DNA of 64,000 nucleotides from Sweltsa coloradensis (taxonomy: Eukaryota > Arthropoda > Insecta > Plecoptera > Chloroperlidae): assembly GCA_024449915.1 (NCBI GenBank), contig JAMZAV010003089.1, forward strand, positions 1-64,000, in the 5' to 3' direction. A program made the position numbers and the translations under genes. Under the pieces are notes generated by a model. That model had not been told where the DNA came from and searched no databases. It saw only the letters and a list, made by a program, of their open reading frames with translations. Positions 53,865 through 63,869 of this stretch are shown here, in pieces; the first letter of the stretch is position 1, and each line of letters begins with the position of its first letter.

Positions 53865-54818
53865 TCAAAAGAACCGTTTCAGCTGGTTAACTCTGGTCAC
53901 TCCGAAAGCATAGTCGCGGCGATCTTCCGACTCGTCATCTGTATTTGAATCGACATTAACTTGTCTAACCTTGCTTTCTCTCTTTTTTTCCTGTGTTTCC
54001 TTTAGTGCGTTCCCCTTTTTGTTTACTTTTCTTCCTACAGCAAGCTCCAAAGTGCCCAATCTGATGACACAGATGGCATTCTTTGTTCTTTGCTGGACAC
54101 CCATCACTACCTTTCATGTGTCCCACATAGCCACATGCAAAGCATTTTATTTTCTTTGACCTATCTAGGCCTAGGCTTACCTTGTTCACTACAGCTTGCT
54201 TGTCAGGCAGACCTAGCCCTAGGCCTGAGCTTACCTGCTCCAGTCCTAGCTCGCGCTGGTTGGCATCCTCCCAAGATCGAGATGTGTCCAACACAGACTG
54301 TAGGGTCATATCTGGACCTATTTCGATAAGTTTTCTCTTGAGTTGCTTAGAAAAACTTTGTCCAATATTTGGTCACGCAGGTGTTCATCTATGAGTGTGT
54401 CAAACCCACAGTGAAGAGCCTGGCGCCTTAACCTAACTTCAACTTATCAATAGACTCACCCTCTTGTTGGCTAAGTGCACGGAACTTGATCCTTTCGTAA
54501 GGAATATTACTCCTAGGTGTGAACTTCACAGTCAACGCTGCGACAGCATCCAAATAAACATTGGAACCTCCATCTGCCCCTGCCGCTGGCAGACTGTGAT
54601 ACACGTCCTGTACATCCAGACCTGCTTTATGCAACAACGTTGCCCTTCTTTCTTTGAGGGTTTGTAATATTAGCACTTTCTGCATAATATTCAAATCCCC
54701 TAAGCCAACGCGTCCAGCGTTGTCCCACTGTTGTCTGGTCACCTGAGGCAGTCGAAAGGCTGCACGCCGTTTTCACCGGACATGATTGAACAATTCCGGG
54801 TGGTCTAGGCCTATGCAA
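53865..54818 (-). pseudogene. Gypsy-2 gag
   Basis: Fragments of a Gypsy gag in three frames: RWTRWLRGFEYYAESANIT, KERRATLLHKAGLDVQDVYH, YERIKFRALSQQEGESIDKL, and the knuckles CFACGYVGHMKGSDGC and CHLCHQIGHFGACC with a Lys-rich tail. Start near 54780-54818, close to the primer site at 54876. Frameshifts at about 54640 and 54400. Confidence 0.82.
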
Positions 54819-54889
54819 AACTGTTAATATAACTACCTTCCTACCTTCTTTTCAGGTGTCGAATGCATTAATTTACCCTCCGTCGCCAA

Positions 54890-55093
54890 TGTAGTATCCC
54901 AGGGACGAGGTGTTCTACCTGGATTACATACTAAATTAATCACTGTACACTGTTTTAGCCAACTAGTCTGTCATTACGTCAGTTTTATTCAGAACCGGAC
55001 ATACGGTCGACATCAAACTACTACACTAGTCAGTTAGCAACACTAGTATCTAGTCAAGTTAGAGAGCGCTTCCGGGAAGCGGGAGCTACAACA
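54890..55093 (-). repeat. Gypsy-2 5' LTR
   Basis: 204 bp. A few indels distinguish it from 51131-51333. Confidence 0.9.
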
Positions 55094-56247
55094 ACTGCCT
55101 CTTCATAGTCTTCTGTCGACCGCGAGTCTCGCCCCCTCATTTGGTCTAGGTGTCGTTTCCAGGTCCGTCCATCATCTAGTTGCGTTTCGAATGTTCGTGG
55201 GCCGCCGACGTTGGTGACAGTTGCTGGCATCCACATTGTTTCCATCGGCATAGTTCCGCACGAACACTGCTGCACCTTCTTCAAAAGTTCGCTCAGGTAG
55301 CTTCTGGCGTTCCCATTCTTCCTCCTGACGTTGGCGCATCTTCTTGCTCAAGTCTGGTTTCAAAAGATCCAAGGCTGTCCGGATACGCCGACCCATTAGA
55401 AGTTCAGCAGGACTCTTGTTGGTCACCGTGCTCGGAGTGTTATGTTGATGTAGCAAGAATCTTGAGACCATGACTTGAATGTTCCCTTGTTATCTTCTTG
55501 GGGGCTTCCTTCACCGTCTGAACAGTTCTTTCAGCTTGTCCATTTGATGCAGGATGGAATGGTGGTACGGCAACATGCGTAATACCATTACTTCTTAGAA
55601 ATTCCTTCATTTCAGCCGGGGACAAACGCCGTTCCATTATCGGAAACCAATTTGTCTGGTAGCCCGTGCTTGCGAAGATTCTTCGTAGATGATTTATTAC
55701 TGCTAATGATGTTAAGTTTTTCATTATAACCACTTCTGTCCACTTGGAGTAGGCGTCTACCAAAATGAGAAAGTGTTCCCATGAATGGACCCATGAAGTC
55801 GACGTGTAGTCTCGACCAAGGATTTGTCGGCCATTTCCAAGGACATGGAAGTGCTTTAGCTGGTTCATGTCGTTGTATTTGACAATTGTGCATTCTTGAC
55901 ATAGTTTTCAATGTCGTTGTCGATTCCCGGCCACCACACATATGCGCGAGAAAGTTTTTTCATGACCACAATGCCTGGATGAGCCACATGCAACAATTTC
56001 AAAACCCGTTCACGTAGTTCTTCTGGTATAACGACTCTCGTTCCCCACAGCAAACACCCAAGATGAATCGATAATTCTTGACGTCGCCTGAAGTATGCTG
56101 TGAAATGTCCTTGTTGAGGTCATGCGTCCATTTTGTAAGTACGCATTCAATGACCTTGCTCATCACCGGATCTTGCTTGGATACCTTTTCTATCTCGACC
56201 GCTGTGATCGGTGGGTTTGTCCAATGCTTCCAAAAACAGTACTTCAA
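55054..56247 (-). pseudogene. Gypsy-3 integrase
   Basis: Frames give the zinc finger with HVAHPGIVVMKKLSRAYVWW, core LHVDFMGPFMG, LVSDNGTAFVPG and ASNGQAERTVQTVKE (D, D, E present), then the C-terminal region with NKSPAELLMGRRIRTALDLL and ETQLDDGRTWKRHLDQM. Frames change at least four times. The 3' end of the coding region passes into 51130-50910 across the Gypsy-2 insertion. Confidence 0.83.
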
Positions 56248-58360
56248 TTGGTGCTGGAGTTTCGGTATCGGGTGTGTTGTACCGGTAACCGGCTTAGTCC
56301 GTCGGCGTTACCTATTTGTTTCCCCGGGCGATAAACAAGTTCGTACTCAGAAGCGGACAGTAGAATGCTCCACCGTAGCATTCTTGGTGAAATTATCTGT
56401 GGAATTGATTTCCCAGGGTTGAACAATCCCAAGAGTGGTTGGTGATCTGTTACAATCCTGAATTTGCGACCATACAAGTATTGATGATAGTGTTTTACGC
56501 CATAGATTATGCTTAACGCCTCTCGATCTGTTTGAGAATAGTTACGCTCTGTACTTGTCAGTGTTCTTGACGCAAATGCAATTGGTTTTCCTTGATCTTG
56601 ATTGTTGACATGAGACAAGACTGCTCCGATTCCCACCGGAGATGCATCACATGTTAGCTCGATTGGCTTGTCTTCATCATAATGAGTTAATACATCAGCT
56701 GATTGTAATCTCTTTTTAGCTTCCAGGAAAGCGTTTTCCTCTTGTTCTTCCCACTTCCAAGAGCTGGCATCGTCTAGCAGTCTGTGAAGTGGTTCCAGAA
56801 GACATGCTCGGTTCTTCACGAACTTGTTGTAGAAGTTGTATAACCCGAGGAACGCTCGAAGTTCTGACTTGTTAGTTGGGTTCGGTGCTTGTACGATAGC
56901 ATTCACCTTGTCTTGTGTTGGCCTAACCCCAGTGCTGTCAATTAGAAACCCAAGAAATTGTACTTGTTCAAGGTCAAATTGGCATTTTGATCTTTGCAAG
57001 CGCAGCCCCTTAGAGTCAATCCGCTTCAAGACTTCCCTCAACCGCTCGTCGTGTTCTTCTTGCGTTTTCCCCGATACCAGGATATCGTCGAGAAAATACC
57101 GCCACACCTGGTTATGCCTGCTAACAATTTTTCCATTTCGCGTTGAAAAATCGCAGGTGCGCTCGATACCCCGTACGGTAACCTCTTCATTTTAAAAAAA
57201 CCCCTTTAAGGTGTTGATTGTCAATACAAGGCCTGCTGTTCTCGTTAACAGACATTTGTTGATATGCTTGTGCAAGGTCCAGCTTGGAGAACTTCACACC
57301 ACCGGCAATCGTAGCCAGGATATTGCTCGTTGTGGGCAATGGATAAATGTCTGTTACTAGCGTTTGGATTTACTGTGCTTCGGTAGTCACAACAAATCCT
57401 TAAAGTTTTGTCTTTTTTCAAACTGCCACAATCGGTGATGCCCATTCCGAATGAATCACCGGTTCTATAACCCCGATTTCAGTCAACCTGTCCAGTTCCT
57501 TATTAACCCGAGAGTAGTCGCGTGTGGTCTTTTAGACCGACTTTTTTTTTCAACAGTTGGTATTTGTACAGCGCGCATGCGTGGCTTGTCTAGTTCCGCC
57601 TACCTTCCCAAAATAGATTTGTGAAGCCAGTGTGCAATACACGATTCAGTGTTCTGCAGAACTTCATCTAAGTTAAGAGGTCCTGTTCGGTTGCTTGGTC
57701 TTTTCGACCGCTGCGCGACTACTAAGGGACGCAAAACAATGCATACTCCATCACTATTATGAGACGTGTATTTTGTTATTGTAGGTTGATTATTCTTCAA
57801 CATACAGTGTTGGCATAATATTACTGTCTTGGTTTACTAGTAATTCGAACTACAGGGTGTTTCAAAACATTTTTTATCCCTTTTTGTAGGTTTGCAACAT
57901 TCTGTGTTTGATTGATTATTGATTGATTATTGATTGATAATTGATTAATATAACCATGTATGCTGTCACATATATGATAAATTATCTTATATTGGTAATC
58001 AAAACGTCATCCTAACGTTATTAGCCCATAATAAATAATGCGGTCTAAAGGACCGGCGCGACTACTAACGTTACAAACAGGGGCGCGACTACTCTCGGGT
58101 TAACCATGTTTTGCAGTGGAAAAGGTACTGGTCGTGCTCGTAAGAATTTAGGCGTAGTATTTTCCTTCAATGGTACAGCGATTTCGGGACCAGTGTAGGA
58201 GCCTAGTTCGTCGTTGAACACGGAGCTGAATTCTTCTTCCCATTTAGGTCTAGGCCTCTGTGAGTCAACTTTGTTTATGCCACTGATGGAGATTCCCAGG
58301 GCATTAAACCAGTTGCGGCCTATGAGATGCTTCCCGCCCCTTTTACAACCACCAGTGGTA
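56244..58360 (-). pseudogene. Gypsy-3 reverse transcriptase and RNase H
   Basis: The full RT is present in pieces: ELDRLTEIGVIEPV and SEWASPIVAV (about 57430-57500), CCDYRSTVNPNA, FSKLDLAQAYQQM-like reading near 57280, then the open frame 57107-56244 starting RYFLDDILVSGKTQEEHDE (YxDD box as FLDD), QFLGFLIDSTGV, CDASPVGIGAVLSH, TDREALSIIYGVKHYHQYL, TDHQPLLGLF and GNADGLSRL (RNase H). Stops lie upstream of 57107 only. Confidence 0.85.
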
Positions 58361-58362
58361 AT

Positions 58363-58818
58363 TTATGACTTTTCCCTTGATGCACTTACATCTATTATGG
58401 CTTCACCAACCACCGACAGCATTTCTTGTGACCATGTTTTTAGTCCTATGCCTGTCTGTTTAATGCTTGGTGTAGGCATAACTGACTGTGACAATAACTG
58501 GTTAAAAGTTATGTCATTGATTATTGAACATGCAGATCCAGAGTCTACTTCCATTGTATGCATGCAACCATTTAATTTTAGTGCTAGGTTAGGCTTGTCT
58601 ATAGATGATGTTACCTTAAAACATTGGCCTACCTGGTTGATTTCGTACAGCTGTTCTGACTGTTGTAGTTCAATTGCATGTGTACTTTGAATCCCCTTCC
58701 CTGCGTTTTGTTTGGAAGTCTTGCCGACTTGGTTTTTGTTTTTGTTTGACTGTTTGTCTTGATTCTGTTTCGTTAAACAAACTCGCTCAAGTGTCCCACC
58801 CTTTTGCAAAAATGACAA
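58363..58818 (-). pseudogene. Gypsy-3 protease
   Basis: TMEVDSGSACSIINDITF holds the active-site DSGS. The preceding Lys/Gln-rich linker follows the gag knuckles. The frame enters at 58818 through a frameshift inside the second zinc knuckle and stops at 58363, before the RT. Confidence 0.83.
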
Positions 58819-59492
58819 GTTTCGTTAGCAAACTTGCATGATTGTCCTTGATGATCATAACCGCACCGATAGCACGTTCCCTTCTGTGGTACCTTGTTGT
58901 GATGGACATCCTTGCCCTTCTTGTATGAAAGGGTGTTGATCTCCTTGCTAACTCCATTGTTGGCTGGAGCTCTCATTGCCGTCATGTTGTTGTCTGCTGC
59001 CTCCGCTGCTACAGCCATTTGTAGGGCTTTTTCAAATGTTAGATCACTCATTTCCAATAGCCTACGTTGTAAGGCTTCGTTGCAAATGCCTACAACTAAC
59101 TGATCTCGTAGTCTAGTGTTCAAATCTGCTGTAAAGTTACAGTTTTCTGTAAGTTTTCTGAGTTCTGACACATACTGCGCGATTGTTTCCCCTCTCTTCT
59201 GGGTTCTGCGATGGAAGTTAAATCTCATCACTATTTCGGAGGGTTTTGGGTGAAGATGGTTCTTTATTGCCGTCGATAATAGTGCCAATGTCAATTCGTT
59301 AGGCCTTCTAGGCGCCACGACCGACCTGATTAGTGTAAAGGCGCGTTGTCCTACAACACTCAGAAGCACTGCCAGCTTCCTGGACTCTTCTTCAATGTTG
59401 TTGGCAATGTAGTAGAATTCCACCCTCTCCATATATTCCTCCCAGTTGTCGATTTCTGGGTTGAATTCGTCAATTTTCCCGACGGACGCCAT
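58773..59492 (-). CDS. Gypsy-3 gag
   Basis: 239 codons starting MASVGKIDEFNPEIDNWEEY at 59492, 88 bp from the primer site. The capsid part includes KLAVLLSVVGQRAF, KPSEIVMRFNFHRRTQKRGE and QLVVGICNEALQRRLL. First knuckle CYRCGYDHQGQSC at residues 207-219; the second begins CHFCKRVGH but is cut by a frameshift at about 58790 before its last cysteine. It packages element RNA. The frame is otherwise intact. Confidence 0.88.
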   Translation of the reverse strand: MASVGKIDEFNPEIDNWEEYMERVEFYYIANNIEEESRKLAVLLSVVGQRAFTLIRSVVAPRRPNELTLALLSTAIKNHLHPKPSEIVMRFNFHRRTQKRGETIAQYVSELRKLTENCNFTADLNTRLRDQLVVGICNEALQRRLLEMSDLTFEKALQMAVAAEAADNNMTAMRAPANNGVSKEINTLSYKKGKDVHHNKVPQKGTCYRCGYDHQGQSCKFANETCHFCKRVGHLSEFV

Positions 59493-59594
59493 GCTTGGCG
59501 CGTTTTTGCCTAGCCTAGGCCTACTGTTTGCGTTGGCCTAGGGCCTTCAGATTTCCGAGATGGTACTTACTTTGCATTTCCCGTTCGTCGCCAG

Positions 59595-59841
59595 TGTTAT
59601 GTTTATGTTATGAGGGCGCCATATGAATCATCACTCGATATTTAGATATAAGATTAACAGTACTTTATTAGAAATAGATACAATTACAATCACTAGGATG
59701 CTAGGCTACATGACATCGCTCCTTGCAAGTCAAGACGGGGAAGACAGCAACTACTAACCCACCGCCCCTCAGATCCCACGACACAGAGCTCCACTACACT
59801 GCAGTGCTCTAGGCGGGTAGTTCAAATGTTCATACATCACA
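59595..59841 (-). repeat. Gypsy-3 5' LTR
   Basis: 247 bp, TGTTATGT...ATCACA, followed by TSD GACAT. Confidence 0.9.
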
Positions 59842-59846
59842 GACAT

Positions 59847-60620
59847 TGAGAAGTCTAGGAAATGAACTAGGCCTAATTAATTGTTGTACAGTGGTGCAGG
59901 TAATAACACTAGGCCTAGGCCCTAGACTTACTTACCAAAAATCATTGGCCTCCAGCCTAGCCGGCCTAGGGCCTAGGCGTGCATGAAAACCATTTGGACT
60001 GTGGTTGACCGCGAAAACGAAATTTAACTAAAAATGACTATTTATAATTTCTTATGATATTAGAAGCCAATTTACTGAGCTAGGGATAGTACAATTTAAA
60101 AGTAAAATTGAAGCAATGATAATGAATCGAAGAACAAAGAAGAATTGATTTTTACTATTTATTTGTGGGGCATTGTCTCTGTGTTTATGTAATGTTAATT
60201 TATCTTCGTATGTTCTTATTCATGATTTTGCTTGTTCTCTTTGTTTGTTCATTATTGCTTTGATTTTGATGTATTCAATGTATTTTCAATTGATATTTTT
60301 CTGCCTAGATTGTCTGGTTGCCGCCCACTGGTGGAACTTGCAACTTGAGTTAGGTGTCCTGTATCATTGCTGTGATCAGTTTTTGACTTGAACAATTTTA
60401 AATAATTATATATCTGATATAATTATATATTAGAGTCAAGATCTTTTGCACTAAATTGTTATCAAGATTTGAACACAAGAATGATGGTTGAACACAAGAA
60501 TGAAGATTCGTGTTCGGTGGTTTCTTCCGCGAAAGATTGATTACTCCCTGATTTGCTGTTCCTGATTTTTGGCAAACCTCATATTCGTTTGAGTGGGATC
60601 GTCTAATAAATCAGTTTTTT
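59847..60620. other. AT-rich stretch, unassigned
   Basis: TAGGCCTA-rich at 59870-59970. A 72-codon hydrophobic ORF (60173-60391) has no recognisable domain and is probably chance. Confidence 0.3.
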
Positions 60621-60957
60621 TCTTTTCGTTTTTTTTTTTAATGTTTTTATTTTTTCTTCTTCTTTTTTCTTTTCTTTTCTTTTTTTTTCTTTTATCTTTT
60701 ATTTTCTTTTCATTCCCCACCCTCTTTTTTATATATTCGATTCATTCATAAATTGCATTTAATATCCTTTTTATTTGTAATCAAATTTGTTGAATATTTA
60801 ATGCATTGTTGTAATATTACTATTTCAAATATTTACTTAAATGTAGTTCATTGTTGTGTCTGCATCTATGTAATTAGATTTATTTAGTTGTCCTCCTTTG
60901 TAAATCAGTTTTTATAACTGAATAGGATAGACGTTAAATAAATAAATAAAAATTAGT
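60620..60957 (+). mobile_element. LINE 3' end, copy with tail
   Basis: Pyrimidine-rich region, CCCCACCCTCTTTTTTATAT, GTTGTCCTCCTTTGTAAATC, hairpin CAGTTTTTATAACTG, GGATAGACGTTAAATAAAT tail. The same end occurs at 61485-61560 and, reversed, at 16715-16795. Confidence 0.6.
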
Positions 60958-61079
60958 AGAGATGATGGATCTTAAATAGTCATATATCCTCTCTACTAAT
61001 TTCTAGTGATTTTTAGTTCAAACTTCAGCTCCCTAGATCATTTTGAACGATTTTTCGCGATAATTGAGTGGGCACAGTA

Positions 61080-61200
61080 ACGTTATTCATTGGCGAGGAG
61101 GCCAGTATCAAGATGGCTTCCAATTGTACCGGAAGTGGACCACCGACTGCTGGTCTAGCCAAATAGGATGTCTATGATCCACGCCAACCCAATAACGGAC
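61080..61200 (+). promoter_or_regulatory. promoter-like patch (CCAAT, YY1, ETS)
   Basis: ATTGGCG (inverted CCAAT), CAAGATGGC (YY1-like) at 61110-61118 and ACCGGAAGTGG (ETS-like) at about 61128-61138 within 60 bp. The ATG inside the YY1 site opens only 16 codons. Could be a host TATA-less promoter or LTR debris. Confidence 0.35.
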
Positions 61201-61484
61201 ATTTTTTTTATTTATTCAACTCGGGAAGCAGTTCGGCCAACCTGTCAACGGACCACTACCAACACTGCAAACTTGAGACATTGAACTTAAAATTGTTGTC
61301 CGCTCTCAAGTAGGGGCCCTTACTTCATTATTTTGATTTTGATTTATTTTGAAATCACAGTGATAAGTAAATAAAAATTAAATATCAGTACACAATGTAT
61401 GAAAAATTGCTAATTACCACTTAAATATAAAATAAATGCATTATTTAATTAATTATTTTGCTAATTAATTTAATTAACCACAAT

Positions 61485-61560
61485 TAATTGTCCTCCTAAT
61501 TATTGTAAATCAGTTTTTAAACTAAATAGGATAGACGTTAAATAAATAAATAAATTAATT
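61485..61560 (+). mobile_element. LINE 3' tail fragment
   Basis: TTGTCCTCCTAATTATTGTA, hairpin CAGTTTTTAAACT, GGATAGACGTTAAATAAAT. Followed at 61562-61740 by another partial copy of the pyrimidine-rich segment without tail. Confidence 0.55.
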
Positions 61561-61829
61561 AATTAATTTTTCCCCTTTCCTTTCTCTTCTTTTCCCACCC
61601 CTTCTTTATATTTGATTCATCAATTTAATTGCATTTTATCCTTTTTGAATTTGTTACCAAAATTGTTGTGTTTTAATGCATTGTTGTTGTAATATGAGTT
61701 TTTTTAATGTAATTGACAGTCATGTCAAAGTGTCTACAAATATTGTTGTATATTAGGTGACTGAAGTTAAATCACTATTTTGATTCACAAGTGTCTAATT
61801 ATTTAGTATTTAAAGATGTTTACAATTGA

Positions 61830-62214
61830 CATAAGTGATGGCAATTGGTATGTTCTGCTAACATTTGGAATCAATTGCCATCATTTGCGGTCAATTGATG
61901 TGAATTGATTTTTTTATTGATAAGAATAATTTCAATTGGTTTGAAATGATATCAATTGGCATTATTATAAGTCAATTGATATTCTTGGTTCCCAAATGAT
62001 ATAGTTTTTGTCAATTGGCACATTCAAATGATCTTTAATAATTGATTGTAGACAAAGTCAATAGAGACTATCAATGCAATCAATTGACAAACATTTAAAA
62101 TCATTTCATTTTTATTGATATCACTTTATTTCAATTGATATCAATTCATTTTAATTGACCAGCAAGTGATATCAATTAAAAACCATTTCAAATCCAAATG
62201 ATTTTTTTGATAGG
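61830..62214. repeat. CAATTG/ATTGATATCAAT-rich stretch
   Basis: Over ten degenerate palindromes of the type TCAATTGA and TGATATCAATTG in 385 bp, in both senses, ending at the Copia-3 border. No exact period. Confidence 0.55.
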
Positions 62215-62216
62215 GT

Positions 62217-63018
62217 CAGGCTCAAAAGCGAGCAAAGTATGGATGAACACATCAACAGAACACTTGAGCTAGTTAATGAGCTCATGGGACTGGGTGAAGA
62301 GCTCAAGGAAAACCACATGGCAGCCCTCCTGTTGTGTAGCCTGCCAGAGAACTATGGCATGCTAATCACAGCACTTGAGGCTAGACCGGAGGGTGACATA
62401 ACACTCGAATTCGTTATCGGCAAGCTCAAGGACGAGTTTAACCAAAGAACGGAAACAGAATCGGGAGTCGAATACAATGAAGCTGTATTAAAAACCGGAC
62501 CTCAATATGGGACAGTGGAAAGAATGAAGTGCTTCCACTGCAACAAACCCGGTCACCTAAAGAAGGACTGCCGGACCCTCAAGAGAGAAACAAAGTTCAA
62601 CAGGAAGAAAGTCAAGAGCGCCATAAGAAGCAAGGCCGGATCAAGCGACGATGAAGAACCGCGCTACTTATGTTTCAAGGCGGAGGAAGTCAAGAAAACA
62701 ACCACATGTTTCATTGACTCGGGAGCAACATGCCACATGACTAATGACAGGGCATTTTTTTCAAAACTCGACGAGAAGTCGTGCACCGTCTCACTCGCAA
62801 ACGGGAGCTTCATGCAGTCCGAGGGAGTGGGGGAGAGCTTCCTGAAATGCAAGGTGTGTCCGTCACCCAGAAAACCCGTGAACGTGCTGCTCAAAAGCGT
62901 GCTGTACATCCCCAGCCTCGACGGCAGCCTGATATCGGTGCCCACACTAACCAAGCTCGGGTTCTCAGTAAAATTCGACAGCAATCAGTGCACGGTCTCA
63001 AAACCGGAGAAACCCTAG
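62217..63018 (+). CDS. Copia-3 gag (C-terminal) and protease
   Basis: Open frame with gag UBN2-type sequence (ELKENHMAALLLCSLPENYG, GKLKDEFNQR), knuckle CFHCNKPGHLKKDC, protease CFIDSGATCHMTNDRAFF (DSGA) and SVLYIPSLDGSLISVPTLTK. It ends at 63018 through a one-base loss in KPGE...; the pre-integrase sequence continues in the next frame. The gag N-terminus is missing. No internal stops. Confidence 0.88.
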
Positions 63019-63869
63019 CCATAGGCCTCCGGAAAAAGCAACTCTTCAAAGTCTGGCTAGACAGTGACGAAATGAGGCAACGCGCAAAGTCCGCTATCCA
63101 AGAGGAAAATCATGAGAACTGCATCCACCTATGGCACAGACGCATGGTACACCGAAACCCCGACGCCGTCAGAAGACTGAAGAAAGAAAATCTAGCAACT
63201 GGTATGACACTCGGTGACTGCGACACGCGGGAAAGGTGCATTACATGCGTGAAGGGTAAGCTAACCAAAAAGCCTTTTCCGAAGAAAAGTGAGGAACGGG
63301 CAGATAAACCTCTCGGATTGGTCCATTCTTACCTGTGCGGACCGATGAATACCGAAACCCCTGGCGGAAAGAGGTACATCATGACACTGACTGACGACTT
63401 CTCCAGATACTGCACGGTCTACCTACTGAGGACTAAAGACGAAGTTTTGCACAAGCTGAAAGTTTACTCGGCAAGAGTCAACAACATCTTCAACACCAAA
63501 ATTGAGATGATTAGGTGTTACAACGGGAGAGAATACAAAAATGCAGCTGTCAAATCGTTCCTGGACGAGGAAGGCATCGAACTGCAACTCTCTGTACCGT
63601 ACTCTCCCCAACAAAACGGAGTAGCCGAAAGGAAGAACCGCTCCCTTACAGAAATGGCAAGATGCATGCTACTCGACGCGTCCCTCCCAACAAAGTACTG
63701 GGAAGAAGCAGTAGTCACCACCAACTACTTTCAAAACCGCTTGCCCAGCAAATCGGTTGAGAAAACTCCGTATGAACTGTGGTTCGGCAGCAAACCGAAT
63801 GTCTCCCTTACCGAGTTTTTGGAAGCAAAGTCTACAGCCATATCCCCAAGGAGAAGAGGACGAAGCTAG
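63000..63869 (+). pseudogene. Copia-3 integrase with both Asp changed to Tyr
   Basis: From ETLAIGLRKKQLF through the zinc finger (LWHRRMVHRN...CITC), VHSYLCGPM, MTLTDDFSRY, MIRCYNGREYKNAA, PQQNGVAERKNR and ELWFGSKPNVS. The family has aspartate in VHSD and R-x-D-NG; both read tyrosine here (63330-63332, 63519-63521), while the glutamate (63627-63629) is kept with 35-residue spacing. After about 63810 the frame shifts and continues to the window end (GYSEKAKGYRVLN). Integrase activity should be absent. Confidence 0.87.

Larger units (their letters stand above)
51131..55093 (-). mobile_element. Gypsy-2 LTR retrotransposon lacking RT core
   Basis: 3963 bp, LTRs 51131-51333 and 54890-55093 (TGTAGTATCC...TACAACA), TSD ACTGC (51126-51130, 55094-55098), nested in Gypsy-3 near the integrase C-terminus. 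Primer site TGGCGACGGAGGG (54876-54888). gag, protease, RT fingers, then directly late RNase H and integrase: the RT palm and early RNase H are gone. Confidence 0.93.
50672..59841 (-). mobile_element. Gypsy-3 LTR retrotransposon containing Gypsy-2
   Basis: LTRs 50672-50903 and 59595-59841 (TGTTATG...) with TSD GACAT (50667-50671, 59842-59846). About 5.2 kb net once the nested Gypsy-2 (51131-55093) is removed. Minus-strand order gag, protease, full RT, RNase H, integrase. Primer site TGGCGACGAACGGG (59580-59593). Many frameshifts. The left LTR is much noisier than the right. Confidence 0.92.

Noticed and set aside
60173..60391. 72-codon hydrophobic ORF
   Set aside because: Composition fits AT-rich DNA; no start context, domain or homologue recognised.
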